A program made the position numbers and the translations under genes. Source: Nymphaea colorata (Eukaryota > Streptophyta > Magnoliopsida > Nymphaeales > Nymphaeaceae). From it: a stretch of DNA of 37,860 nucleotides. Positions 21,220 through 32,215 of this stretch are shown here, in pieces. Under the pieces are notes generated by a model. It was not told the origin of the DNA, ran no database searches, and worked only from the letters and a program-made list of their open reading frames with translations. The stretch is taken from the NCBI RefSeq assembly GCF_008831285.2, contig NC_045146.1:19733289-19771148 (forward strand), read 5' to 3'. The first letter of the stretch is position 1. Every line of letters starts with the position of its first letter.

Positions 21220-21816
21220 ATTTTGTTTCATCTAAGGGAACTACCGTTCATTCTTTTGTTCTCTGCATATCTTAGACATGAAAAGATAGCACATACTTGA
21301 GTGTTTTGAATATCTATAGAGTTTTCAACTTGTCATCTCCAGTTATGGATATGAAAAAATTTAAGTGGCTAGGCTTGCTACTACTTTGTGCTTTCACATT
21401 TCTCCTTTATTTGATTCTTGGCATGTATGAAAATTCTTACATTGTTGACTTAATAAGTTGATTGACTTTCCATTTGTTTTCAGGTTAAGCTCATGACTGC
21501 TATCTACAGTCTCCTAATCTTTTACAAGGCAGCTATCTATTTCTCTTTCTTATTTGCTAGAGAACAGTCTTCCATGATTTGGATGGTTGAGGTTTGTAGG
21601 AAATCAGCAGTGTACTTGTTATGTTTTTGTATAAAAATGCATTTGGATTCCAAACTACAGTTTGTATTTTTTAACTTTTTCATAAATCATTGATCTAATC
21701 AGCAGGACACATGGTCACAAATGATGGCTTGTGAATAGCAAGTTTGTGGCATTCAATGCATTAAATTTTCCAACAGTTATCTTAAATAGTGGGTTGTACC
21801 GGTGGGTTTAATGTCA
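21220..21816. other. AT-rich part of D1, no supported gene
   Basis: The stretch matches 32516-33126. The ORF at 21493-21693 is hydrophobic and is also open in D2 (32794-33048) with indels, but has no family match and no coding bias that I can see. Confidence 0.5.
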
Positions 21817-22800
21817 TTTCATTAAACGTGCATCATTTTTCACCATGGAAGGCTACCATGAGCTTTGGTTGCATAAGTCATAGAGCCAACTTAAATAGTT
21901 GAAGTTCCCATAATCTTGGCAACGATAAACATGAGAAACTAAATCTGATTTTTTTAAAAGATTTTATTTTTTCAGTATCATTAATTTTAATTAATCTTAC
22001 TGAGATTCTTTCCTTGAATCTCTCTACAACGGTTGACTTTCAACCTTATCGTTAACATCCTCTCCCAAATTAGACAATGAATCTAAAAGTTCAAGTTTAC
22101 TGTAGAACTTTGTAAAATGTGATCATGCCATAACTTTGGCTGTGATTCGGCGAGACCAAATTTGCTTCATGAAGGTTTTTGTGAAGGTAGATCATACTTT
22201 AGCAGCGATTTAGAAAACCCAAGTTTGATTGCTCAAGATTTTCTTCAAATGATCGAGTCTTCGCTTTGGTGAAGAAGACAACGATGTATTTGGTGGTCTG
22301 CAGGCCACCTATGGGCCTCATTCTTTTTCGTCAAACATCCTGTTTTGATACCAAGTTAACAAATAAAAAAGAAGCAACAAATCAAAACCAGTAATGAAAA
22401 GATTCTTTTCATTAAACGCGTTTGGTTTTTCACCATAGAATACCACCATGAGCCTTGGTTACACAATGCATAGAACAAGCTTAAATAGTTGAAGTTATTA
22501 TAATCTTGGCAACGATAAACATAAGAAACTAAATCTGATTTTTGTTGAAAGATTTTCTTTTTCCTTTATCATTAATTTTGATTGATCTTGTTGGGATTCT
22601 TTCCTTCAATTTCTCTAGAATGGTTGTCTTTCAACCTTATCATTAACACTATAATCTTGGCAACGATAAACATGAGAAACTAAATCTGATTTTTTGTGGA
22701 AAGATTTTCTTTCTCCTTTATCATTAATTTTGATTTATCTTGTTGTAATTCTCTCCTTAAATCTCTCTAAAACCATTGTTTTTCAATCTTATCGTTAACA
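21817..22800 (-). mobile_element. TRIM-like non-coding LTR element, D1 copy
   Basis: Two similar LTR blocks flank about 285 bp of non-coding internal sequence. Read on the minus strand, the right LTR (22648 to 22354) is followed at 22353-22342 by TGGTATCAAAAC, a primer site like that of initiator tRNA-Met. At the other end a purine-rich GGGAGAGGA lies directly before the left LTR (22057 down to about 21817, outer end diverged). A second partial LTR (22649-22800) follows in tandem. No protein is encoded, so movement would need enzymes from another element. Confidence 0.7.
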
Positions 22801-23068
22801 TAACGAGACAAGGGTAGCAGAGGAGCAAACAGGGCAACACATAAAGAAGTTGCTAAGGGATGCATGGAGGAGGCTGAACAAGGAGCTGCTCTCAGCTCAG
22901 CAGCAGTAACAACAAACCGCATTCTCTCGTTCCTTCATGAACATGGCTTTCAACATTGCGAGGGTCTCCCAGTACATGTACGATTATGAAGATGGCGTTG
23001 GTGTCTTGGAGCAGGAGTCTATGGATCGTGCCTACTCTCTCATTGTCAAACCCATTCAGACTGCCTGA
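22801..23068 (+). pseudogene. Terpene synthase last-exon fragment, copy 2
   Basis: The frame reads RDAWRRLN, then a stop within the glutamine run (CAG CAG CAG TAA). It continues with AFSRSFMNMAFNIARVSQYM, VGVLEQESMDRAYSLIVKPI and the natural TGA stop at 23066-23068. Cysteine in the usual VSQCMY motif is tyrosine here. Only the last exon is present and no catalytic metal-binding motif remains. It directly follows the TRIM-like LTR and precedes a CT microsatellite. Confidence 0.85.
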
Positions 23069-23190
23069 GCAAACCACCAATCGTTGTTTCCCACTTTCAA
23101 TCATGTTTGTGCCCATTAATCGGATCCTACTTATGATGCTATGTATCGTCATGTAATAAAATGGGTACAATATTACATTAAATTCAGTAT

Positions 23191-23226
23191 TCTCCCTCCC
23201 TCCCTCCCTCCCTCTCTCTCTCTCTC
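23191..23226. repeat. (CCCT)n/(CT)n microsatellite
   Basis: Several CCCT units run into CT units. The site is homologous to 17327-17390 and 34510-34563. Confidence 0.95.
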
Positions 23227-23985
23227 ATGATGTGCTTCCAATCTCACTTTTACTATCACTAGAACGGTTTGGATTTAGATGAATGGTGTTCTTGTTTGGT
23301 AACTTGAACCAAAAACTAATTCAGTAATAATACAGATCCTGTACAAATGGGTCTAGGTTTGTATCAATATCAAAGACAAAAAAAAAATAAAGCATATACA
23401 TACATAACCACCACTTATTATTTTAACTCAAACTTTATTAATTTTTATGTTTTACACTATAGAAATCAACACAAAAGTGAGTTTTATATGCTTAAAAGCA
23501 TGTTATTGACTCTTAAGATCTTATTTCTGCATCGCAACGCCACTTTAAGTAGATAGATTTTATTGTTTTCATGAGCAAGATTTGTGTCCGCATTTTGTAC
23601 GAAATGGGTATGGAATGTTAAAGAGCGCAACATACTGTTTATAATCATCTTTTGCAAGAGACCTTCTTTCCAAAAGCACTAACTTCTATAGTTCATGTCC
23701 AAAGAAAACAAAAAGTGCCTCTCCAAAAGAACCTGACATGCACAAAAAGCAAGAGGAGAGACGACTCATTCGCCGCTACACATGTCGAAGATGCAATTCA
23801 ACGGGAAAAAATAAGTGCAGACAGCAAATCATCTAATAATTAAAATCATTTTACAAATCAAGACAATTCCAAAACTTTAATTACACAACACTCTCCCTTT
23901 AGCATATATGCAGAAAAAAATGACCTAAACCACCCACCGGCCGCCTGCGACCAGACACCTCCTTCTCCACCACCACCACCAAGGT
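23227..23985. other. Duplicated AT-rich flank, no supported gene
   Basis: The stretch matches about 34570-35369 in D2. A 63-codon frame at 23652-23843 is also open in D2, but it has no family match and no Met in a favourable context. It lies just past the stop of the ARM-repeat pseudogene on the opposite strand. Confidence 0.5.
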
Positions 23986-24660
23986 TCATGGTGAGGCTCC
24001 CCACAAGACCTTAGCAATAATGATAGCAGCCTCAGTGTTGAAGTCCACCGCCTCTCTCACCTTCCTCAACACCTCCAGCTTGAAGGTCTTCTTCTCCCTT
24101 TGCCTTAGCTCCTACCCCACCTCCATTTGTATAACAAACTTGGCCACACACCAACCAAATGGGTGTCTCTCCAACCACCCCTCCTCCTCCACCACCACCT
24201 CCTCCCCCTCCTTCACAGAAGGGGACCACCATCGCCACCACCTCCCCATGGAGTGGAGAAATCCTGCATTTCTTCACCACTCGCACCGTCCAGTTCTTTA
24301 TCTTCACCATGCCTGCGAAATTTTGACCTCTGCAAGAGCACGAGCTTCCTCACCAGATCCTCCTCCATCATAGCCTCGATTGCCTCATTTATACCAAAGT
24401 ACCCAATCTCCAGAATACAGTCCAAAGCAGCCGATTTCAACCCTAGGTCTTTCGAATCCAAGGCCTTTATGATCTTGCGGAGCTCCCTGCTTTGGTGGAT
24501 CTCATCGACAAAGGGGCTTTTAATGGCGAGGATCAAACTACAGAGGACCTTGAGTCCGTCGGCGGAGCCCAATTACACCAAGGCCGTCGCCATTGGGCAC
24601 GAACATGTCCTTGTTGATCCTTTCCACCAGCCTTCCTTTCACCGTCTTGGGAAGTCCCAT
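23986..24660 (-). pseudogene. ARM-repeat-type protein pseudogene, copy A
   Basis: Across several frames the minus strand reads [77 protein letters not shown] and REKKTFKLEVLRKVREAV, ending near VLWGASP. The stop is at 23988-23986. The helical pairs and the acidic, glycine-rich linker fit the C-terminal part of a plant ARM-repeat protein, though I cannot name the subfamily. Lesions include a frameshift near 24560, a (CCT/CCA)n-rich expansion near 24180-24240 and a stop in EVG*ELRQRE. The copy in D2 is less damaged. Confidence 0.65.
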
Positions 24661-25429
24661 ATAAATATAGTTCTTCGAATGTTTTTTTTTTTTGTTAAAT
24701 CGAGTGAAAAGATAGTAAAAATTTGCAACTGTTTCATAATTTAAAGAGAGCATGAGCATTTCTATATTCTAAATGCTCCTAAAACATCCTTTCACAAATT
24801 TATAGATCTAATATAAAACATAGGGGAAATTGGTAGATTACAGGCCAATAGGTTAGGCATAAAAACCAGACCCTCTAATTTTTTGCTAAAATAAAACCAT
24901 CATAATTTGTTTATAAAAACTAATTTGATATAAACCATGTTTTATTTTTAGTTGCTTTTACAAACAATGAAGATTTTTCCATGGTTAAAATTTGGATGTT
25001 ATATTAGCCATTCGATTTTATGTTTTATCAATACAAATTAAATTCAAAAAATAATTAACTTTATGTATGTTTCTCATCAATTTATTCATGACACCATAGC
25101 AAAAAGTAAGTTTAGATCGCAAAAAAGGAAAATTACTTTAATCATTGCATTTAAGCAGTCTAGTTTTTATTCCTAACCTAGTAATATAGGACATAAAAAT
25201 TGCCTATGCAGTTACCTAGCTAATTTTAATATTAATAAAAAATAACTAATTTGAATAGTTAAGAAAGAATTAGTAATCCTATATTGTATAAATTAAAGAG
25301 GCCAATAAAAATCTGTCAACGTACAATTTGTTGATATAAATGTTATTTTAATAAAGTTTTCCATCAACCCAACTAATTTTAGCAATAACCTTGGCCTTAA
25401 AATCAATATTAAAATACATTAATTTATTT
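24661..25429. other. AT-rich spacer, D1
   Basis: This very AT-rich sequence, with many stops in all frames, is repeated at about 36005-36748. No gene, RNA or element ends were recognised. Confidence 0.6.
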
Positions 25430-26894
25430 GTGCATCTTTCCCGGCAGTATTTTGTTCCCTGTTCACATAAGTATATCATGGCTTGGAGTCTTGTTGTGAA
25501 AGACCGTCCCCTAAGATTATGATGATCCTCATTTTATTGTTACAATTTGACTGGTTGAAAAGATGATGGGGTCTCCATTGATTATTAGCTGCTGTCAGAA
25601 ATCTATTAGTTGTCTACGCATTAGACTGCACAAATTCATGTTGTTGGGGTCTTCCTCGAAGTGGCTATGTCGAATAATTCCACTTGTGAAGCTTTCTCAT
25701 GATTGTGGCAACTTTGTATCGCGGCTTTAGATGTTTCGGCTTCTTGACCAAGCTTATGTGGGATTTATTTGAGTGGTGATCCTTTGTTTGCTCATGTTAT
25801 GCTAGGGGAGCTTCCTTTCTTTCCTTTCACTGGTTCTTCCAAGAGGTTTTGTTTTTCTGCAAACAAGCAAGTACCGACCTTCGAGTTTTGCGATTACTTT
25901 CCTTTCACTGGCTCTTCTAAGAGGTTTTGTTTCTTCTTCTGCAAGCAACGAAGTATCGGCCTTCCTGTTTACAACTTATTTTGCATCTATCTACCAGTTT
26001 GCCATTTTGTGAAGCCTTTCTCGGATTGGAAATCTGCACATGAGAAGTTCTATTTAGACGACCAGTATTATTTTTACCAGTTTGCAATTTTGTGGAAGCC
26101 TTTTTTGGATTGTTTTATTTAGAGGACGGAAGCCAGTTTGCAATTTGTGAAAGCTGTTTTTGGATACGAAATTTTCATGTGCCATATGCCATCAGTGTTT
26201 GTTTTAGACAATGGAATTTGAAATTTGGTGGAGCCTTTCGGAAATTTGCATGTCTTGTTTGGGCGACGGCAGTCAGGTTGCGTGTGCAATATGTGGAGCT
26301 GTTTTTGGATGGGAAATTTTCATATGCCATCAGTGCTTGTTTTGTTGATATAGAGGCTTTGTACAACCATCTCTGACGGCACGATGTTTTGTATGCAATT
26401 TTGAGAAGAGCTATTGTGGTGTATTGATGGGGTTGTGCAATTTTGAAGAGAACTATTGTTGTGTATCGACGGGGTTGTGCAATTTTGAAGAGAGCTATTG
26501 TTGTAGTGAGTTTTACATGTCTTACACGGAAAAGCTGCACATGTGTTTTCTTTTTCATAGATGAATGCATCTCTAGGGTGTGGTTTAGTGGTTTTCCTAG
26601 TGGAGTTGACATAGCAATTACGATACCTTTCCTACTAGCTGTAAGTGGGCCGTTCTTTATTTGGAGTTGTTAGATTTTGTGCGTTAGGCTTGATATTTTT
26701 GCACCGCTTTATGTCTTAGTTTTTGTGTATTGGGCTTCATTTTTTTCCACCGCTTTATGTGTGAGAAGTCCTTCCCTCTTTCGACTTATGGTAAACTGTT
26801 GTAGCACTTCCATTGTGTGGCTTGTCCGACCTTTGTTTTTTTGTGTGTGGATTTAATAATTTGTTTTGAAGTATTGAATATTGTATAGTATATG

Positions 26895-27245
26895 TAGGAT
26901 TAGGTAACTCCGCCATTGGTCGAGTCGTCCCGACTCGCCAATGCCAGTCCCCAGCCTGGGTGAAGGAGGAGGGCGATCCTTACAAACATGTAGTGAATAT
27001 GCCAAGCAGGATTGTTCGGGAGAAAAGATAAGTTTTACATTGTTCCCTTGACAGGGTTGACAGGGCTGTCGGCGGTAGTCGCATGAAATCCTTCCTAAAC
27101 CAAGAAGCAGGGTCAGCGCCATTTCGCAAACGGTCGGAGCATAAATCGCAGCACCGTTCTGGGGTCGATTGGTGAAGGCGGCTTTGATTGCCTACGCAAG
27201 AGAAGGTCGATAAAGAATTCAACAAGAAAGGTCCATCTTGCATGT
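26895..27245. other. GC-richer conserved segment of unknown origin in M2
   Basis: This is the longer version of 3735-4035, with GTTGACAGGGCTGTCGGCGG and a block near 27110-27150 (CATTTCGCAAACGGTCGGAG) that M1 has lost. It has two overlapping minus-strand frames without a start context. The family is not recognised. Confidence 0.4.
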
Positions 27246-27598
27246 GGTAAGAGTTGTCTGTGAATTTAGTGGGCTTATCGCGTCGATGTAAAGTATAGAT
27301 TTATTGGAAGCCTCTTTGTATCTAAGATGTACTGGTGGTATCATAGAAAACGTCTCGACCTTCAGAAATTCAAGCTACTGTGTTTCTTCAGTGTACTCTA
27401 CTTTCTGGCAAACTACAGGCTTGGTCTTTAGTGGACTGTTCTGAAAATAGAAGTCGGTGGCATGGCGTGCACTTTTTCTTGCTAATCACATCTGTTTCTT
27501 TGTTGAAAATGGTTTAGTCAGTTTTCTTTAGCGGTGTTGAGATGGCAACCTTTTACCCCTGTGGTATACTTTTAAAAAAAACTGATCTCATGTCTTAA

Positions 27599-27601
<3 letters not shown>

Positions 27602-27635
<34 letters not shown>
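27602..27635. repeat. (TA)n microsatellite
   Basis: An uninterrupted TA run is followed by TCAACAAGTGG. The same flank occurs reversed next to the TA run at 13860-13884. Confidence 0.95.
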
Positions 27636-27637
<2 letters not shown>

Positions 27638-28455
27638 ACAAGTGGTCTTCAAGAAGAACTAAAAGATCTGTATATCGTTCCCTTTGCTGCATGGTGCATG
27701 CATTTTCCTTGAATTTGGCAAATAATTTTTGAATGGACGCAAGAAACCACTTTGTGTCAACCGAAAGCTGCGTTCTATGCAAAATAGGAACACATAATTA
27801 ACGAGGAAGTATACAAATTTCCTACTGCGGGATCGTTGAAGAAAAGCTGTGTCCGTGAGTTATTTGCACAGCGTTATGTCACGTTTTGTGGTCTATCTAA
27901 TGATATAATGAAGTGAATAAGAACTGCACTATACTTGGTATAGGTGCCAATGCTGTGACATGAATGACATTTTTTATCCAGATGTGATGAAGTATACCTA
28001 AATTGTCTAAGCCTAGTCGATGCGTGTCATTAGTCATTACGGTCCATAAGCTCATGCTCAATGTTCCTTTTTCGTTTTCAAATACATACATATACTAAAC
28101 TGAAATGCCCAGCTATATTGACAGTTTGGGTAAAAAAAAGGAGAAGAAGAGCCGGAGATTGTCTAGATCAAAATATATTTTTGCATCTGCATATTCAGGT
28201 TCCAGATGAAAGGAAAATCAGTAATTTTTAGACGACAATTGGTCCGATCCGATAAATAAGGTGCTCTGATCCGATAAACAAGGCTAGGAGCATTCGTGTA
28301 AGCAAAAGAGAAGAAAAAAAGAAGCAAGAATCCCAAACAAGAAACTAAAAAGTACTAGACGGCATCATCTTGGTGCAACGCTTTTCTAGCTACTGCCTCT
28401 TCTGTGCTGTGATCTCTTCAATGACCAATCTCCTAGTCTTGTTGATAGTTAAGAA

Positions 28456-29280
28456 CATTGTCACAAAAAACGCCGTTATTTTATAAAAAACGCGTATTAT
28501 ACGTTAAAAACGTCTTTACCGTATAAAACGGGAATAAAACGCGTTTTTTTCAAAAAAACGTTTAAAAATAAAAGACGCGTATAAAACGTGTTTTATACCC
28601 GTCTTTCACGTTTTTTAAGACATATGTTTTTAAAAGAAATGGCACGCGTGTAATATTTATAAAAGAATTGGTTTTTTGTAACTTGGATGCTCCTTTTAAT
28701 GGAAAAAACGTCTTTTTAAAGGATGGCATGCGTGTAATATTTGTAAATGAATTGGTTTTTTTTAACTTGGACGCTCCTTTTAATGGCAAAAATGTCTTTT
28801 TAAAGGATGGCACGCATGTAATATTTGTAAACGAATTGGTTTTTTTAAACTTGGATGCTCCTTTTAATGGCAAAAATATCTTTTTAAAAGAGAAAGTGGC
28901 TTATTAACTTCCCGCCATCCTCTCCTTTTTCCGTTTTTGATTTTCTCATTTCCCGCCTCTCGCTGGAGTTCACTTCCCAGGGGAAGGGGAAGAATTTATT
29001 AACTTTAAACTTTATTTTTAATTTAAACTTTATTTTCAATTTTTAAGTTGGCAAATTGTTTCAGACATGTACCTAAAATTTGTTGCTTATCTAGCTATTT
29101 TCTAATGTTTTTTTAATTTCTCATTTATTTTATTTTTATATAATTGTTAGGATTTTTTTATTTATTTTTTAAAAATTTACCGTCTTTTTCCCGTTTTATT
29201 CCCGAGATTTTTTTCCTCGCCGTATTATACCCGTTTTTTTCCTTACCGTATTATACCCGTTAGCGTCTTATGTGACAATG
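28456..29280. mobile_element. Non-autonomous hAT-like DNA transposon with 8-bp target duplication
   Basis: The ends are CATTGTCACA at the left and its exact complement TGTGACAATG at the right. They are flanked by GTTAAGAA on both sides (28448-28455 and 29281-29288). An 8-bp duplication fits the hAT superfamily. Subterminal regions are rich in repeated CGTATTATACCCGTTTT-like and AAAACGCG-like motifs. There is no transposase. The insertion lies in the UPF0496 coding region and gives its frame a premature end: after CFLT the frame reads IVT and stops inside the element. Confidence 0.85.
28641..28892. repeat. Three 84-bp tandem units inside the hAT-like element
   Basis: Units starting with GGCACGCGTGTAATATTT or close variants begin at 28641, 28725 and 28809. 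Because 84 is a multiple of three, frames stay open on both strands (about 28 residues per unit). This explains the repetitive ORFs at 28562-28873 (minus) and 28668-28907 (plus). Confidence 0.9.
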
Positions 29281-30088
29281 GTTAAGAAACACAAGTAGAC
29301 GTGCTCCTCCAACTCATTTAGCTGCTCTACAAATCCTCCTCTGCTCAGCCTCAGCTCTCTCAGGATCTCCTGCAGCGTATGTCTCTCCCTGTTCCTCAAA
29401 CAGATCTTGATGACTGCTCTGTTGTGCTCGATCTCATCATGCAGCCGAATCACCAATCTGCTCATGGTGTGGAAGTCTCTGATCAAAATGTAGGCCGCCC
29501 GAGCGGCGGCATCCAATTGGGCACTCAGAGTATTCAGAAAATTGGTTCTAAATGCTCTCAATCTCTTCAATTTCATCACCATTTTCGTGCAGAAGCCAGG
29601 CAGAGCCAGCGGTGCTGCTAAAACACCAGCACAGCCATGCAAGGCTAGGAAGACGCCCACTGCCGTGCACGCCAGAATGAGGCCTGCGGATGAGAGCTTC
29701 TTGACGAGCCCTATCAGCTTCACTCTCTTCGTTATCTTCCTCTTCCTCTTCGTCAGCTTCTTCTGCATCGAGCTGTAGAGGTCATGAATGGTTCGGAACT
29801 GGGTGGGAGGACAGATGGACAGAGGGTTGTCTAGTATGGTGGAGGAGGAAAGTTCTCCCATCACCAAATTGAGTTCTTCATTTGTGAAGTCCCGTGGATT
29901 TTGCGTCAGGCTCAGGACCTTCTGTATCTTTCTATAATTTATCCTCGCTGGTTGATGCACTGAAGGAGAATGGCGCATGTCCTGCCAGCCTCGGTGCTGC
30001 TGTCGAAGTAATCATGGACGAGATCGATGAGCTTGGAGTTGGAGGCGGAGATTTGCTGCTGGAGAATGAAGTCTATGGTGTCTTGTCT

Positions 30089-32027
30089 AGGTTCTAAGAG
30101 GGACTCAGGCAAGTGGTTGTACAGGGAAGGCGACGATGGTGGTGGCAGTGAAAACAATGACGAAGAAGAAGAGGCTAATGAGGTCGGCTCGTCTCTGGGG
30201 TGCCGTATCTGACATTGGACCTTGCTCCATATCTCTATGTATGATCTTGTTCTGAAAGATTTCAGGTACTCCTGATTAACACTTGGCTTGTGCAACAGGT
30301 TAGCCTCCCCTCTTTCTGTACCTAACAAAACAAAGCCATCAATCAGGTAGAACATGAAGGAATTGAAGGAAACCAATGAATACCAAGAAGACAAAATCTT
30401 GAATGCTTGGGAAATCTTCAGCTAAATTTGATGCAAGCGATGGGACGTTAGAGAAAGGGATGTAGAAGTTTACCTCTTGGGGGTGGAGGGGGAGCCCCGG
30501 CGGTCTGTCCCTTCAATCTCCTCCACATGGAGATCATGGGGGCTTGCATCTTCCTTCTCTCTTTCAAATATCTTTGTTCTTTTTCCGTAAGCGTGAGATC
30601 TAAGATGAAAGAAGCAGCGGAAGAAGGAAAGAAGCAGCGGAAGAAGGACGGGAAGGAGGCGGTGGTGGCGATCAGAATCTGATAAGAGAATTGAAGAGTA
30701 GGGAGAGGGGCAGCCACTGAGAATTTAATGGCGGATGAAGGGAGGGGGAGAGGAGGGGTGCATTGTCAACTCAACGAAGGCTGTGCACCGCCGTCTCTCC
30801 CTCTCTCTCTTTCCGTGTCTTCCGTGTGATGTTAATCTTGTAGAGGGACGCTAGAGAGCTCGCGGCCACCAGCCTTGCGCTAGCAGTTGCCGCTGCAACC
30901 TGGCGCCGGGCGAGTCGGGGTCCGGCTCTTGGCCGGTGGTGGCCATGTGGCCGCGTTCCGTGGTCTGCGTGGGAAGGAAGAGGGTCCGGCCGGGGGGGCT
31001 GGTCAATTTTTGAAGAGCCCCAAGAGTGTTCAATTTTTGGATCCAGCTAGGTCTAGCTTTCTTTGTCCAACCAATGTTTAGCATCCTCTTGATTTCCCAC
31101 AATCATTAGATCTCAACATATATTGAGAGAAAGTTCCCACGCAGACCATGGAACGCGGCGACATGGCCACCGCCGGCCAGGAGTCGGACCCGGACAAGCC
31201 TGGCGCCAGGTTGCAGTGGCAACTGCAAGCGGTGTAAGCAAGGATAATGATATTTACGCAAGGCTGGTGGCCGCGAGCTCTCTCGCATCCCTCTACAAGA
31301 GTAACATCGCACGGAAGACGCGAAAAGAGAGAGAGGTAGTGAAGGCGGTGCACAGCCTTCGTTGGGTTGACAATGCACTCCTCCTCTCCCCCTCCCTTCA
31401 TCCGCCTTTCAATTCTCAGTGGCTGGCCCTCTCTCTACTCTTCAATTTCCTGATCAGATTCTGATTGCCACCACCGCCTCCTTCCCGTCCTTCTTCCGCT
31501 GCTTCTTTCATCTTAGATCTCACGCCCACGGAAAAAGAACAAAAACATTTCAAAGAGAAGAAAGATGCAAGCCCCCATGATCACCATGTGGAGGAGATTG
31601 AAGGAACAGACCGCCGGGGCTCCCCCTCCACCCCCAAGGGGTAAACTTCTACACCCCTTTCTCGCTAACGTCCCATCGCTTGTATCAAATTTAGCGGGAG
31701 ATCTCCCATGCATTCAAGATTTTGTCTTCTTGGTATTCATTGGTTTCATTCAATTCCTTTCCTGATTAATGGCTTTGTTTTGTTAGGTACACAAAGAGGG
31801 GAGGCTAACCTGTTGCACAAGCCAAGTGTTAATCACGAGTACCTGGAAGCTTTCAGAACCAGATCATACATAGAGATATGGAGCAAGGTCCAATGTCAAA
31901 TACGGCACCCCACAGACTAGCCGACCTCATTAGCCTCTTCTTCTTAGTCATCGTTTTCACTGCCACCACCATCGTCGCCTTTCCTGTACAACCACTTGCC
32001 TGAGTCCCTCATAGCGACCTAAGAACC
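30089..32027. repeat. Inverted repeat around the UPF0496 5' region, 158-bp spacer
   Basis: Arm 30089-30975 is the reverse complement of 31134-32027, with scattered differences. The arms include UPF0496 exon 1, its intron, the first part of exon 2 and about 430 bp upstream. Intron retention shows duplication at the DNA level. The spacer is 30976-31133. Both arms carry GC-rich sequence next to the spacer (GCCTGGCGCCAGGTTGCAG and its counterpart) that could be another gene's 5' exon; I do not recognise it. Confidence 0.92.
31565..32027 (+). pseudogene. UPF0496 partial copy, inverted duplicate
   Basis: Exon 1 (31565-31640) reads MQAPMITMWRRLKEQTAGAP. A 146-bp GT-AG intron (31641-31786) follows. 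Exon 2 starts GTQRGEANLLHKPSVNHEYL and runs to a TAG at 31918-31920, where the other copy has GAG. Sequence past the stop is still recognisable up to about 32027, with another stop at TCTTCTTAG. The rest of the gene, including the hydrophobic span, is absent. Confidence 0.88.
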
Positions 32028-32041
32028 ACGCATGTTTTAGT

Positions 32042-32215
32042 AATTGTCACACAAAACATGTTTTATTCGAAAAAAAAACATGTATAAAACGTGAAAAACA
32101 AGTTTGCCGTATAAAACTTGAAAAAACACGTTTTTTAAAAAACATCAAAAAATAAAAAATGTGTATAATACCCATACTATATGTTTTTTTCCATTTTTTT
32201 TATTAATTTTCATCT
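32042..32215. mobile_element. Truncated relative of the 28456-29280 hAT-like element
   Basis: It starts AATTGTCACACAAAACATG, close to the left end of the complete element, and continues with similar GTATAAAACGTG-type subterminal motifs. No right end or target duplication is seen. The sequence passes into block D2 near 32216. Confidence 0.65.

Larger units (their letters stand above)
20903..25430 (+). repeat. Block D, copy D1 (4.5-kb direct duplication)
   Basis: The block matches 32216-36748 throughout in the same order: palindrome arm, TRIM-like element, terpene synthase fragment, microsatellite, ARM-repeat pseudogene and AT-rich spacer. The right boundary is sharp, because both copies share a block ending CATTAATTTATTTGT. 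D1 then continues into module M2 while D2 continues into unrelated sequence. Confidence 0.9.
25430..28278 (+). repeat. Module M, copy M2
   Basis: The block matches 2291 to about 5130 of M1 in the same orientation, with indels. It replaces part of M1 (about 4390-4530) by a (TA)n microsatellite at 27602-27635 and its flank. That feature is shared with the reverse arm at 13853-13905. It ends inside a second copy of CCGATAAA at about 28278, where UPF0496 3' flank begins. Confidence 0.82.
28390..30549 (-). pseudogene. UPF0496 (DUF677) family gene, nearly full length but broken
   Basis: Exon 1 (30549-30474, 25 codons) starts MQAPMISMWRRLKGQTAGAP. I prefer this ATG over the in-frame one at 30717 because the mirrored copy keeps it. 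A 152-bp GT-AG intron (30473-30322) follows. Exon 2 reads VNQEYLKSFRTRSYIEIWSK, LVHDYFDSSTEAGRTCAILL, then a hydrophobic span (LILACTAVGVFLALHGCAGV) and DEIEHNRAVIKICLRNRERH. These are UPF0496 hallmarks; the function of the plant family is poorly known and members are probably membrane-associated. Lesions are an apparent 1-bp deletion near 29945, where QCINQ and RINYRKIQ are in different frames, and an 825-bp transposon at 28456-29280. Beyond the transposon, 28447-28390 still encodes the last 18 residues and the stop. Length without the insertion is about 390 codons, normal for the family. Confidence 0.9.

Noticed and set aside
23652-23843. 63-codon frame also open in D2 (35014-35205)
   Set aside because: It is conserved only because the block is duplicated. 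It has no family match, and it lies just downstream of an antisense pseudogene.
24032-24310. Glycine-rich ORF on the minus strand
   Set aside because: The glycine run comes from a (CCT/CCA)n expansion read out of frame inside the ARM-repeat pseudogene.
29379-29778. Plus-strand ORFs of about 80 codons
   Set aside because: They are antisense shadows of the UPF0496 exon 2, whose own frame matches its family.
31123-31464. 113-codon frame beginning near an ATG in the GC-rich part of the inverted repeat
   Set aside because: It is not kept in the mirror arm and has no recognisable domain. The region may be a captured 5' exon but cannot be assigned.
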